A DNA stretch of 64,000 bases. Origin: Kudoa neothunni (Eukaryota > Cnidaria). Under the pieces are notes generated by a model. The model saw nothing but the letters and a program-made list of their open reading frames with translations. It was not told where the DNA came from and did not search any database. A program made the translations under genes and the position numbers. Positions 38,075-50,765 of the stretch are shown piece by piece. Position 1 is the stretch's first letter. Each line of letters starts with the position of its first letter. The stretch lies in assembly GCA_964304625.1 (NCBI GenBank), contig OZ199838.1, positions 13,950,001 through 14,014,000 on the forward strand, in the 5' to 3' direction.

Positions 38075-39864
38075 TTATTTTTTAAATTTAGTGATGTACA
38101 ATACGGCGAACGCGATAATGATGATCAATAGGATAATAATAATCACCACTGCAACGGTGATGCTTTTCTTTTTCATAGCTTTATCCATCGCTGTTTTAAT
38201 GTCTCTTGAGTGTTGAAGCATTTTTCCTAGATGCCATGTTCTTAAAGCCGGCTAAAAACATTTTTCTGTTATCAGAGAATGAAAAAATTAATACATAATG
38301 GTATCATTACAATAATAGAGGTATATTTCCAATCGTGGGTAAAATATTTATAGATGAAGAGCGAATAAACTTCTTGAAAGCAATGAGTAGTTATAGTGTC
38401 AGCATTACCCTAACATAAATGGAAATGAAATATTGATAAATAAGTATATTTTGATTTCTCACTGATTGCATTGATAGACATGTATTTTCGATTTTATCAG
38501 CCAACTCAGAAACGGCTTTTGCGTTGTACTTCTGCAGTAGATATGTAAATGGAGTTCCAAGCTAGTTTTTGTGAATAGATGCTAGTTTTTACTAAATACC
38601 AACAAATATAAATATCTACATTGAAATGGGTTTCCTTGTTTTCAGGTAAGAAAATATTTATATTATTCGCATGAAAGGGACAAGGATGCTCCTTTGGAAA
38701 TTCAGCACAAAACACCTTTTGTAGCTGTTGGTAGCAGGAAAAACTTTGGGCTTTTCCCACTAAAGTTACTTTTTCTGGGAAATTATCATCAAACATATCC
38801 TTGTTGCAATCATTTTTCATAGTTTTTAAGTTGTACGGAGTATTTTTTAAGGGATGACATACGCTATCAAAGTTAGTTATTTTGTTAGCACTCATTTGTT
38901 CCTAACCAAGAAAAATAAAATAACATTTTTTGTTCATTTAATACCTTGACTATGTAATAAACATATTTTTTTTCCATCTCAGCGTTTCCAAAACATTCGA
39001 GTTGTACAGCAAGCATTTCGAATGTGTTCATAAAAGCTTCAACAGTGGTACTGCTAAATATTTTTTTTTCTTTCATCTTATCTTGCATCGGATGAATAAA
39101 GTGTAGCAAGTATGGTCCCACCGATATAGTCGATTTGAGACTAACAATGTCCTAGTAGATGAAGCTTAGTTATCACAAACAGAACATGTTATAATTTCAC
39201 TCAACCTCTGCCATATCGGTGTATTCTGCAGCAAGTGACAAAAATGTTATTTCTTCGTTTGGTTTCAATGGTTGATAAAAGTTTTTGGTACCGCGACCAT
39301 AATTTTTTGATTTTAAAACTTTTTCAAACTCCTCCATTACAGAAACTAATTTTTCATCGTCGTTCTTTCTAAACTGTACTCTAAAAATAAAATACAACGA
39401 AATAACACCAACCTTAAAAGATTAAGGTAATCAGTTCCTGTTAACACTGGATATATTTTTGTAGAATCAATATCAGCTAATTCTCCTGTTTTAAACTTGT
39501 CGAGGCAATCATTAAATTCTTTAATGATTTCCTCCTGGTCGTCCGGCAAATGAATCTTGACTATTTTGAAGATTTTAAATTTAAAAGCAGAGCTCTAAAA
39601 TCAGGAATCTTACGGTCACAATGTTTTTCTTCCACCGGTTTAAGAGGAAACTGTTCAAGATCTTGTTTGATTTCCATTTTATAAACCCTCACCTGAGTTT
39701 TGTCTTCTTCAAAATCAAATATCATCCCAAACTAAAAAAACCAACTCAAAAGTTAGGCTAAACACTTTTTAATCTACTATATGCTTTTCGCAAGGTGTAA
39801 CAGGTCTATCAACAAACACCAAGATCGAAACAAGAAAAATTGTCTTGGACAACTGAAAAGTCAT
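38075..39864 (-). CDS. Unrecognised type I membrane protein (9 exons)
   Basis: The family is not recognised. Exons inferred: 39864-39778, 39731-39614, 39560-39413, 39380-39206, 39151-38945, 38901-38620, 38561-38463, 38409-38311, 38251-38075. All junctions are GT-AG and keep frame, giving about 463 residues. The start has a signal peptide (MTFQLSKTIFLVSILVFV). The ectodomain has about ten cysteines, including SVCHPL, NDCNK, SCYQQL, KVFC and EHPCPFH. Near the C-terminus KKKSITVAVV leads into one strongly hydrophobic helix (about residues 436-457), followed by a short basic tail YITKFKK. A surface or secretory-pathway protein is inferred. Introns are 32-59 bp; the 32 bp one is the smallest in the window. 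The consistent frame across eight splices makes the gene real even though its function is unknown. Confidence 0.82.
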
Positions 39865-40886
39865 GATATTTATTTCTCTCGACTTATACCTTAGTTATTG
39901 GGTTAAAAACTTATTACAGATTTAGCCTTATTTGTTTCTAATAGATTCTGGTTTGAATATTGACGCAAACTTATTTTTCAGCATTAAACTCAATGAATCT
40001 AGCTATATATTAGTTGTTCTTAGAATTAGAATTTTTCAGAATTTTGGTTGGACTTGGAGGAATGATTTCGACATTTTTTCAACCGAATTCGAACCTCCTA
40101 TATACTTTTATGTAATACTATTTACCTTAGGGTCCAATTATTATAGTTAATCCTCTTATAAATGTTTACAAGAAAAGGAGCATCCACATTTAATCTGAAA
40201 TCTATCCGGGCTTTTTATACTTTGTACTGCATATTCAAATTTTTAAAATTAAACGGAGACGATAGGATATCAAATTCCATCACATATTACATTCTTTTCA
40301 TTATAATTCCAATCACACATTTTTCATATCCGAATGTATGTGGAAAACAATTCAAAATCTCCCCTTATAAATCTCGATGTTAACTTCAATTTATGAAAAA
40401 TCAGTAAAAACAAAATATCTTGTATCAATTATGAAAAATAATTGAGTTGTTTTTTATTTTGTAGTTGTCAGAAAGAAACAATAAAATTATTAATACTTTT
40501 AAAAAATAACACAAGCTGGAAAACCTACAATTTATAGTTGCAAAGTATTATTATTATTAAATCGTTCTATAATTAAAATAGTTTATTTGATGGTTATTAT
40601 TTTATTTTCCTCATTTTTGTTGTTGTTATAATTCTTCTAGATTATCCTTATTTATGTTTAACTTTAAACAATTATGATATGAAACCGACTATATAATAGA
40701 TGACAGATAATTCACAATTTCAGAAATCTTGCCTAAAATAACTTATCAAATTTTTAGTTTTCATAATCTCGTTGAATTATTGTTTATAAATGTCAAATTC
40801 ATATAATTAAAATGCGTATGTTATTTAGGAGCTCCATTTTGTGGCAAATAATCTCATATATTATTTTTTGTTGTTTCTGAAAGCTT
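39865..40886. other. Upstream of the membrane-protein gene, no gene seen
   Basis: Open frames at 39932-40150 and 40162-40383 have AT-biased composition and no recognisable motif, so they are not called. Confidence 0.4.
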
Positions 40887-40925
40887 TTAACCTTCCGAGC
40901 GATTTTGGGTTCTATTAAACCCCGG
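40887..40925 (+). mobile_element. Possible piggyBac-like terminus
   Basis: TTAA is followed by CCTTCCGAGCG and by a hairpin-like GGGTTCTATTAAACCC. The arrangement resembles the TTAA-flanked ends elsewhere in the window. It lacks the usual CCC start and no partner end was found. Confidence 0.25.
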
Positions 40926-40962
40926 AGCTTATTGGAATGATATTTTAATGCACTTCCTGGTA

Positions 40963-42223
40963 CAATGGGTGATGGGGGTAATACGCAATACGGCTAATAC
41001 GTATTTTTGTCTTTTCGTATAGAATTTACTACTTGTTGAACACATTACTTAAGTTGACGTTTATAAAATTAATTTAGTTGAGTTTGTACAACTAAAAAAT
41101 AATTTCTAGACAAAAAATCAATAAAATATTGTAATTTAAACGCATTTCTGTGTAATACGCATCATTTTCACCGAAATTGACTTTAAAATCGTACTCAGGT
41201 GCTATTTGATTTGTATGTATGGTTGACATAAATCTTCATAATATGCTTATAATAAATAAAAAATACAAAGAAATAAAATATTTGGTGTTAATATAACAAA
41301 CTTAAAGCCACACCATTAAAAATTATGTTGTTATATTCATATTGATTTTAAATAATAACCTATCCATGAAATTACAAATTATGGAGTTATATGAGAATGG
41401 AACTGTAAATATTAAACAACTGAACAAACGACGAATCTGACGAAAAATCTGCGAAAGGATTACTTGAATAAGGTAAAATATTTCAGAGTTATTCATCATA
41501 GGAAATTATTTGTAAACGTAATGAAATTGTGAGGGAAATTATGTAAAATATCTATGTTAGCTATAGTTGGTTTTAAAGAACAGTTTAATCTGCGTAGGCT
41601 AAACGTTTATAATGATCCGAAAATCGTTGGTGTATGTACGCTTAAAAATAACTCTGAAGATTTATAAACTCGAGATGAGGTTGAAATTTAACTAAGACAA
41701 ATCATGATTCAATTTTGTTGAAATTTTCTGTACAGGAAATATTAAAAGTAGAGAAAGAAGTCTTTTTGGTTGAACAGGACGATTTTCAACTACTTAAAAC
41801 ATTATCGAAGTATCACTTAAAAAATATTACGTATCGAAACAAAGATGATGAAAAAATAATTAAATTTTCCAGTTATCCAAGAGACATTAGTCCATCGTAT
41901 TTGGAACCAGTTGATTAATAAATGTCTAAATCACAAAAATCATTTAAATATCTCAGATGTATAAAGGGATTTAAAACAATGGTTCTATTTATTTCTAAAA
42001 GTACACTTAAAACTTAGAAAATTTTGATAAAGTATACATGGAGTGCAACAAACAAGTTAAATTAATAGATATTCTCTAAAGTAAATTATTACAATAATAA
42101 TTAAAAAATAATTTAATTTTAATACACGCATGCGCTCCAAATTTGCGAATTAGCCAGCAATGATGGGTAATTCGCACTTTTTCTCCCGCACCGAAGGGAT
42201 TATGCATTACCCGTCACCCACTA
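40963..42223 (+). mobile_element. Pogo-like element (decayed)
   Basis: The inverted ends are CAATGGGTGATGGGGGTAAT on the left and, inward from the right, TAGTGGGTGACGGGTAATGC. TA lies on both sides. A psq-type helix-turn-helix fragment (MKLQIMELYENGTVNIKQLN) starts at 41366 and soon hits a stop. The 41715-41918 frame could be a further piece but shows no named motif. The DDE domain is missing. Confidence 0.62.
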
Positions 42224-42225
42224 TA

Positions 42226-43145
42226 TGGAGAACGTTAGATATACCGTCTATTCTTCCAAAAATACTACTTTTGTACAATGCTTAATTAAATTTAAAAACA
42301 AATAATTTTTATACATTTATTGTAACTTTATATTGAACTGAATTTGCGCTGGCACACAAACACACAATTTAAATCACGGCCAATAAATAAATAACGAATA
42401 TTTTCATTTTAACCTTGTTGGCTAGCAGCCAACAACACTCCCTAGGCGGAAGTTCAAAAAAACTAAGATTTCTTATGGATCTTCTCACACATTTTCTGTC
42501 TGCAAGCTTTACTTTCTGGGATGTCACATTACTTTCAGAATTTTCATATATTTCGACAATTGTTCCGATCTACCAACTGTTTGTCTTGGTAGGTTCCATC
42601 ACATGAACAACATCGCCAATTTGAGGTATTGAGTTTCTTTTTAATTTGGCTTGAGGATGATCCATTTGATAACGTTGTCGGAGATTCAAGACATATTGAT
42701 TTTCCCAGTGTTTCCAACAGTTTTCAAGAATCCGCTTTCCCATTCTCCACAATCCAATAATAGCTTTACTGGAGTTCATCCCATTCACTTCATAATAAGC
42801 GTCGATGTTGGACTCTCCAGCTTCATTCCGAGAAAGGTATTGTTTGTTAAAACATAAGAAATCATTTGGACAAATAACCTTAGTGATTACTTCGCTTGTT
42901 ACATAGGTTAATGGTCTAGAGTTGATCATGAATTCTATTTCAATGAGCAATGTGTTAAATCGATTAAATAAATATTTTCTTGAGCCAAGAGTTTTTTGAA
43001 GGAACCTTTTCACCAACTGAATCATTCTTTCGTAAAAACCTCCCACCCAAAGTGCGAACTCAGCGATAAATTTCCATGAAATATTTCTTTTCTCACAGTA
43101 CGAATGAAGAATTGATGGTTGTAGCTCACCGTTTCTCGATAAGTT
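42226..43145 (-). mobile_element. BEL/Pao LTR retrotransposon fossil (3' part)
   Basis: Fossil of a BEL/Pao-type element on the minus strand. The visible parts are the end of the integrase region and the BEL-specific C-terminal domain (about 42570-43145, with GGFYERMIQLVKRF, SRPLTYV and GDVVHVMEP). A terminal repeat follows, beginning at 42434 and running left to near 42226. The gag, protease and reverse transcriptase parts are not present. It is broken and partial. A piggyBac element lies directly at its upstream edge. Confidence 0.8.
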
Positions 43146-43148
43146 TAA

Positions 43149-45482
43149 CCCATAGCGGTTTTTCGTCCTCTTTTCGGCACCGTCTTCACACCTCTCTATA
43201 ACTTACAATAATTTGTTTAATAATGTAATTCTAGTGTATATGATTCACACTCATAATTTCTATATAATACGAAAATATTAATTAAATATATTTTACATTG
43301 CGCCAGATACCGTTCTATATTACCCTTGTAATGTGACGCCATACAAATAGAACAGGAATTCCACTTGACTGTTATTTTAAAATATTACATTTTCAGTATA
43401 TAATAATGCATGAACAAAAGTTTAATATAAGTGAAAATAAAACAAAAGGTATATGAGTGCTACAAATAGTTATCAAAATAAAAAGGTACCGGAAAGGGCA
43501 CGACAAACCACCGACGTGCGATTTCTCAATAAATTTTATGTTGATCTCGCAATAAAAGTTTCAAGATGAGGTACAGGAACTTAGTTGATGCTATCGAAAA
43601 TATTGATATCTTACCAAATACAATTGATTTTGTTGTCATAGTTCAAATCTTATCGATACATTGACTGATGAAGAGTAAGAACTCGTCCATAGAGACTACG
43701 ACAACATTGATATTGGAGCTGTTCTCGATATATGTGGCGAAGTAAAAATCTTCGTTGACTTCGAAAATGACGGAAATATCGCAAATGTCAGAGCATTATG
43801 GTATAAAATCACTCCCTGTTTCATTCATTCACGAACGCAATAAATGAACACATGATAACCCATAATGTAGACAACGTCTATAATGAATAATCAGACATGT
43901 ATGAGTAGTATGAAAATTATCTTGAATTTTTTGACGAAAATTTGTTGTAACATCGCTAAAGAAACAAATTTGTTCGCTAAACAAAAAAACAACCATAAAT
44001 TTCAGTTGACGATAAAGGAATTCGAATGTTTCGTCGGAATTTAATTATTAGGGGGATATAATAAATTATCCTAGAAACGTGCACATTGGGAATCTACTAT
44101 GGACGCTGGCGTTGAACTTGTGAAAAAATCAATGTCATACAGTAGATTCAATTTTAAAAAAATATCTACATTTTAATAACAATTCAAAGTTGGTTAAAAA
44201 TGATATACTTTCCAACGTAAGGTCATTGCTGGAAAAAATGACTAGAAATCTTAACAAATTTGCTACTTTTCCAATAACTTTGCAAATGACAAATTAATGA
44301 TACCATTCACCGGCCATCACATCTGCAAAACGTACACGTAAGGGAAACTGGTTCGTTTTGGCTTAAACAAATGAGTTTTAGCATCTTTTAATGGTTATAT
44401 TTACAGCTTTAATGTGTACTCCGGTAGGTTAGAATCGTATTGCAAGTGTTTTGGTTTAGATGGTAGTATCGTGTTAAAATTAATCAAAGAACTTGATGAA
44501 AGAAGTGATGTTCATGTTTTTTGGGATAATTTTTTCATCTCACAAATTAATGGCTAAAATGAAGAAGAGAGATGTAAATGCCATGGGAACAGTGAGATTA
44601 AAGCGGACATTTAAATGCCCATCGATAGATCCTAATATAATGGAAAAGAAACCTAGAGGTTTTTATGAGACCCACAAAGATTTCTCAACCGAGATAAGTG
44701 ATGTTTATTGGAACGATCGTGACTAATTGACTTTCTCAGAAATATGCTTTCTGTTGAGCCGGCTCAACATTCAAAACGTTATTGTTAAATCAGAAAGTGG
44801 TATGTGACGATAGACCAGGCATACATCTCATATATGTATAACAAGCATATGGGAGGAATTGACATCACGGACAATAATATATCCGGTTACAGAGTGAAAA
44901 TTCGTTCCAAAAAATAGTAATGATCCTTGTTTACGAATATTATCTCAATCGCAGCGGTCAATTCCTGAAATGGTTAAATTATAAGAATAAATGCAACATA
45001 AAACTATTGACCCATATTAGGCGTATTGTGGCCAATATGATCCGAACCGACCGCATTGAAAAAATTATTAGAAGATCATCACTAGAAAATATTCATGCTG
45101 CTTTGTTGTATGATTGCCTAACCATGAGCGCCGACACATTGAAAAGACACAAATGCGCCATTTGTATAAAACATTATCTATTTGTGTCTAATGTACAAAA
45201 ACTATATGCATATCAAAATCTCAAAGATTTATCATAGGCCATAATATTTTGTCGTATTATTTATATATTATTGTATTTTTCCTTGTTGCAAATGCCCCGG
45301 CGCTAAAATAGAGAAATGCACGTCGATCGTTTATCGTGCCCTTTTCTGCACTTTTGTATTTTGAATTATTTTCTAACTTCGCAAATGATTCTAGAAGAAA
45401 TATTTCACGCATTATCATTAATAATTATGCTCTGTTTGCAGTTTAAATTTTTTAAAGATTTAAATATGAAAACCGCTACGGG
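43149..45482 (+). mobile_element. piggyBac-type element, family A, copy 3 (decayed)
   Basis: TTAA flanks both ends (43145-43148 and 45483-45486). The ends are CCCATAGCGGTTTT and, inverted, CCCGTAGCGGTTTT. Transposase pieces on the + strand are 44493-44726 (FWDNFF-like region in another frame, GTVRLKRTFKCP) and 44920-45237 (a C-terminal part ending in CAICIKHYLF). The second resembles the family's cysteine-rich tail with some Cys lost. Several breaks make it inactive. The subterminal repeat containing ACCACCGACGTGCG near 43508 has an inverted partner near 45317. Confidence 0.83.
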
Positions 45483-45486
45483 TTAA

Positions 45487-45823
45487 CGTGTGTATCGATA
45501 GCTTATGAATAACTAATTAAATATTTGAAAATTCTATTGTTGATTAAAGATTTCAATAATAATAATAATAATAAATACCGAAGGTTTGTTATGTACCGTG
45601 GAAAAGTTGTATAGAACAGGAAAATAATAATGAGAGAAGGGAGGATGTTACAAGTATTCATTTAAATTTCAAACCAATACTTTTGGCAGATTTTTAGAAT
45701 TAACTTATATTAATCAAAGACGTGTAATAAAAGTACAGGGAATAAGAATAAAAATCATAATTAAACGATCATTGTTTTAATCCCACGACATTCTCCGACT
45801 TTTAAACTTATCTAGGTAGTTTA
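45487..45823. other. Short intergenic stretch, microsatellite only
   Basis: An AAT trinucleotide run lies at about 45557-45575. Nothing else is recognised. It should include the promoter of the small gene that follows. Confidence 0.4.
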
Positions 45824-46054
45824 ATGTCGTTTGTGGCTAAACGTGCTCTTAGAGTTATTCCAAGGGGCTATGTTGGAAACTTTTTGAGTAAAAGATCATA
45901 TTCGTTGCGAAGGGGATATCGTAACAAAGAGGCATATGGGGGAACTGTGGATTCATTCTACGAAAAGGTTAGCACAGGAATGCATTTTGGATTTCTCGTC
46001 CCTCTCTTCGTCCCAGTTGTTATGTATAAAGCTTTTTTATATAAGCTTTTCTAA
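45824..46054 (+). CDS. Small probable mitochondrial inner-membrane protein
   Basis: Single-exon frame of 76 residues. The first 34 residues are rich in Arg, Ser and aromatic residues and lack acidic residues (MSFVAKRALRVIPRGYVGNF), a typical mitochondrial targeting signal. A short linker (YGGTVDSFYEKVS) leads to one hydrophobic segment, GMHFGFLVPLFVPVVMYKAF, and a Lys-Leu-Phe end. Overall plan and size suit a small respiratory-chain subunit. The M-x-FGF-x-P-x-F spacing faintly resembles cytochrome c oxidase subunit 7C, but that is inference. Codon use and the lack of homopolymer bias set it apart from the neighbouring transposon debris. Confidence 0.6.
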   Translation: MSFVAKRALRVIPRGYVGNFLSKRSYSLRRGYRNKEAYGGTVDSFYEKVSTGMHFGFLVPLFVPVVMYKAFLYKLF

Positions 46055-47445
46055 ATCCGTATAGGTTGTACGAAACAATACCATACTGGAAAAGTTTGGC
46101 TAGCAGCGAAGATTAAAATCTAACTACTGCTTAATTTTTGATAAAATTTGCTGTTTTTGAATTTTTTAACTTTGCCATATCTATGCGACATGCTCAATTA
46201 ATCTTTATATTAGTTATATTGTTTTATTATTTATGAAGGGGGTTATTCTTATGTGTCCTTGTGATCTTCCTATTGAAGACATACTTTTGCGTTTCCAATT
46301 GTAGGAATAAATGCTCTGTTTTGAAGTTTCTTGTTGTAATTGTGTATATCTATAATTATCTCAAAAATTTTTTAATTGATTTCTTTTTGCAATGTATAAA
46401 TTTCCGTTTTTCGTTAAAATTACTAATTCCAGGTTTATCAGGTTTGAATTAATAACGGCGAATCGGTGAAATACAACGCAATGTAATATATTAATGCATT
46501 TTTTTCTCAAGAGGTTTTTTAGAGAAATTTACGAATGTACACTTTTGCATAAACAGTTGTATATCGGTTTCGCGGACTAATGACTCCTTTCAAATATTAA
46601 TGGACTCATTAGAGATGTTAAAATATTAGATATTTATTGTATTGGATATCAAACTTACCAAAAATATGAATTTTCTCATTTCTTTTACGATTAAGACTAG
46701 GGCGTTTATTGTGAAATACCATAATAAATGTGACAAAATTTGGTATTCTCATATGCTTGTTAAACTTTATGATTATCTAACTTGGGCGCAATTACGTAAT
46801 GGGACACTCCTCAATAAATTACTAACTATTGTCATTATCTTCTTCAGCTGGTACCGGATAATTAAAACCAGCTGTTCATAACCTGGGGTCCGTGGACGAA
46901 TCCAAGGGATCTGTGAGTGATTTCGATAAAATTGATTTTTCAAACAAATATTAAATTATTTACGTGTGAAATTGGTAGAGAAGGTTTTTATGGTGGAATT
47001 ATCTTTTATAAAATTAATTTTTCAACGAAATCAAAAGTGTTTCCGACTCTGTATTTTTGACCAGCATCGATTTGTACGACCTCCGATATAGGACCGTAAT
47101 TAAAATAATAAGTTCATTGGTTATAGAAATACGCATAGATAAGCTAATTCGACAATTTCCCCAGATTTTCCTGGAATGTACGTTTTTATGGTTCCAAGGA
47201 TAAACCATTTAATTTTCGAGCCTATATTTAATATTTTGGCTCCAGAAATGGAAAATTTTATGTCGTCATCAATAATTGGCTCTTCCGGACATCTCGGTTG
47301 CAGACTCTTGAGATAGAGAATAGTAAAAGGAAAAATAATTTATTCATGATAGCGACTCACACTGTAGTTTTAATATTATTTGTGAGATATAAATTAATAT
47401 TTACAGATATAAAATATTTAACTGAACAAATATATTGTTAATATA
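46055..47445. other. Intergenic with a hAT-like terminus, no gene seen
   Basis: At 46869 the sequence CAGCTGTTCATAACCTGGGG, followed by TCCGTGGACG, resembles the ends of Charlie-like hAT elements. No second end was recognised. Open frames at 46261-46452 and 46642-46881 have no motif and are not called. Confidence 0.4.
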
Positions 47446-48294
47446 TAGTCGGGTCATGATATAGTGTGATTGGATATAGTGAGATTTTGGTTGCAACGTT
47501 TATTTTAAGACTTAGGGAGTGGTTTGAATTCTTTTTCTGCATTAAACGATAATTTTAATTTAAACTAAAGAGTATGTTTAAAAATTTTTTTCTCTAACTA
47601 TGCGATACCTCGTGATAGCGAAGTTCCTTCACATTGCGAGATTTTTGTGAGGTTAGTGACTGGTTATATCGAGGTTTCTAGATGGTTAGAAATCAATTAA
47701 CTATGGCCTAAAAACTCATTATTATAGAATTTAAGAAATCAAGAAAGGGAATTTGAGGATTTGAGGCAAAAAAAAATAAATAATTTAATCTACATGGTAA
47801 CACGTCATTCTAAATTGTCGTATGAGAATTTGTATGTCCATCATCGTTGGGAAGCATTCTGTAAAATGGGCATAAAATTATTAATTCCAATATTACCTAC
47901 AATAGAAAAAGAGTGTTATCTGCAAAATTTATGCTGCTTCTCAAAATAAATTTTGTTCTATCCAAAGAATGCCGCTAGCTGTATGCAGTCAATGGATGTT
48001 GGAATAATATATTACTTAAAATACCATTATCGAAGTACCCGTAATGAACACATTCTAGTATATGAAGGTGGCTGCGAACTAAAATATACATTATTAGACT
48101 ATGTTAAAATCCTTGAAAAATTCGGAGATAAAATTCCCTCGTCAACCATCATTAATTGTTTAAATACGTCAAAAATATTTGATAAATTATTTTAAAAATG
48201 ATAAAAATTGATACATATTTCTCTTCCTATATTTATTTCTTTCATACGTAATTTTTTCATTGTTAAGTAGTTTAATTACGTGGTTTATCTAATA

Positions 48295-49479
48295 CAGTAG
48301 GCAACCTATAATACGCGGTATAAATACATGCGCAGTTATTATTATTGTTTTATTTTTCAGCATGGGTATCACACCCTTTATTTAATTAGAATAACAAAAA
48401 ACATTATTAAGAATATTTGACCGAATAATAATTCGCAATTTTTGTTTGAACCATATTTATTGGTAAAATATTTATATCTAGGGATCGTAGTTTTCGATAT
48501 AATTTTGATTGATCTGATAGTACGCATGCGTAAATGTTTAAACATTACAAATTTAAAAAAAAATTGAAAAAGAGCTCCTCACACCAATCTTTTCTTATCA
48601 AATAGCGATAGCGGAAGAACGCCGAAAACAATAACAGAAACAAAATTTCTCTCAAATTTACCATTTTTTTCTACCTCTACAGAAATAACTGGAAAAGGAG
48701 TGTCTTGAAGAGCTTTTTAACGATGTTTCTTTGGTTTTATTCTCTTTTGTTGTATAAATAATTTCACGTTGCAATATTCACAAGAAAATTCATTTTTCAC
48801 CTGCTCTATGCCTATCTATTCACCAAGAAACCCATGAATTTCTCTCCGGTTACTACCCATTTCAATTTTTTCGGGAGATTTAGAATTTTCCGGGGAAATA
48901 AACGTCGAAACTTTTTTTATAATTAGACGACTAAAATAGATTTTAATCGAAAACTACGATCCCGATTTATATCTTTTTAAGCTGAGATAAAATTTAGTGA
49001 ATGGACATTTCTAAAAAATTATAAATATTATTTTATTTCTTATTCATTTTTTAGCACAATATGAAATTTTGTTTATATTTTAATCGTAAAACCTATATTT
49101 ACGTGCATCGATACCATTCTTTAATTTTCAACTAATATTGTCTTGAAATAATATTTATTCTATTTTCATTTCCATGGAAATGATCATTTTTTGATAGATA
49201 TTTCAAAATCTTCTCTATTCGTTCAAAAATTCAATCGCCAGAATTACAATTTTCCCTCGTTTACAATAAAAACAATTCAATCTACGTGATTTGACCGAAA
49301 AAAGTGCGTATTATCACATAGTCACGTGACATAAAAGATTGATAATTTCCTAGTTTAATTAAAAAATATTTTTAAGACTTTTATCTTATTACAATAAAAA
49401 AATATTATAAAACGTTTCAAGCAATATAAAATTTGAATACGTCGAATCGATGAAAATGCGTATTATCGGTTGTCTACTG
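48295..49479. mobile_element. Pogo-like MITE
   Basis: The ends are CAGTAGGCAACCTATAATAC and, inward from the right, CAGTAGACAACCGATAATAC (18 of 20 identical). TA flanks both sides. No open frame is recognised in the 1185 bp, so it is non-autonomous. Confidence 0.8.
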
Positions 49480-50539
49480 TACACACAATTTGTTCACTTT
49501 AATTAATATTTTTAAGAATAGGTTTTGGAATAGTATGTCATTTTTAGATGAAAACGTTTAAAACCCATATAAACTGATAGGAATTTTTTTAAAAACCATT
49601 CATAAAAATGAACATTAATTTAGTTTGTATAAAGTTAATTTTTGTCAATAGAAATTAAATTTTTTACGAGTTTTTATCCAAAAGTATACAAATTTTTAAA
49701 CGTTCTTTGTAAACGTTTTTAAAATTGGTAGTAACCTTTTACAAGTTATAGAAAATGAGCGGAAAAATTTGGTTCGCCACAAAAAAGGATAGATCATAAT
49801 TGATTTTAAAAAGTACATTTTTATGTTTGTAGATCAAAAAATGTTATAAGAGATAAATATTTAATTTACATTTAGATCGATTGAACCCAAAACGTTGATA
49901 TTTTGAGTTTACTTCAAGAGGTGTGAATCGTTACAATTGATTTCGATTGGTAGTCAATTATTTTGTTTAGATAAGTTGTTCGTTTATATACCTCAAAATA
50001 TTGAAGCATTATTTGTTCAAATAAAACCAAAATCGTTTAATTTTCATTAATGGAAAACAAATAAAATATAACTTTCTCCCAGGAATGTGCGGTGGCCAAT
50101 TGCTCTGGGTATGTAGCGAAGGTATTATAATATAGAAGGCGTTTCCGAAATTTCAACATAAAATGACCACAATATATTTTTATCGTTAAATACGTAAATA
50201 GGGGTGAATATTTTAGATTTAATATAATTATCTAGAGAATTAATTGATTTAAAAACAATAAACATGTTTTTTTTTAACAAGACATGAATCAACAAAATTC
50301 CTTTATGTTAAATAAGCGACATATTTCAAAGTTCAAAATTACTTTCGAGATATTTTTAACATAAATCCAATTATTTATAGTTATCATTTGTGTGTTAATT
50401 AAGATGCTTATTTTTATTTTATCAATTAATTAATTTAACGATGTGACCGCGTCTAATAAAATTTAAAAAACTACAACTATATGGGCAAAAATTTTTCAAT
50501 ATTTCCCGGTTGTCTGACTTTCTATTATGAATTGCAATA

Positions 50540-50765
50540 CTTAAATTCTTCTTTCATTCAGATATTTTCATTAGGCGTCGAAAATAACAAGCCAGGGAAA
50601 CAACAAAGTTTTTTTATTGTAGTAAATCCACACAACCATTCTTTCCTCTCGTACCATACATTATGAAAGTTACAAATAATTTTTTCCCCTTTCTGTTGCT
50701 TAAGTTCATAAATTTTCGGTGTTGGTCTACTATTTGTTGTGATTCTCATCTTTTCTTCATAGGGA
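50540..50765 (-). pseudogene. hAT relic, TTF-type zinc finger
   Basis: The minus-strand reading has NVWYERKEWLCGFTTIKKLC followed by CFPGLLFSTPNENI. This matches the W-LCG..LYCFPCLLF signature of TTF-type zinc fingers found at the N-terminus of one branch of hAT transposases. Only this domain is seen; the second Cys of the CFPC pair reads as Gly. It lies within the larger pogo-like unit. Confidence 0.6.

Noticed and set aside
39614-39632. A 19 bp mini-intron at GTAAGATTCCTGATTTTAG (39595-39613 side)
   Set aside because: Using it puts a stop into the next codons. The 53 bp intron 39561-39613 keeps the frame and fits the size class.
39932-40383. Two adjacent open frames upstream of the membrane-protein gene
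   Set aside because: Phe/Ile-rich composition typical of random AT-rich frames; no motif and no joining splice sites of quality.
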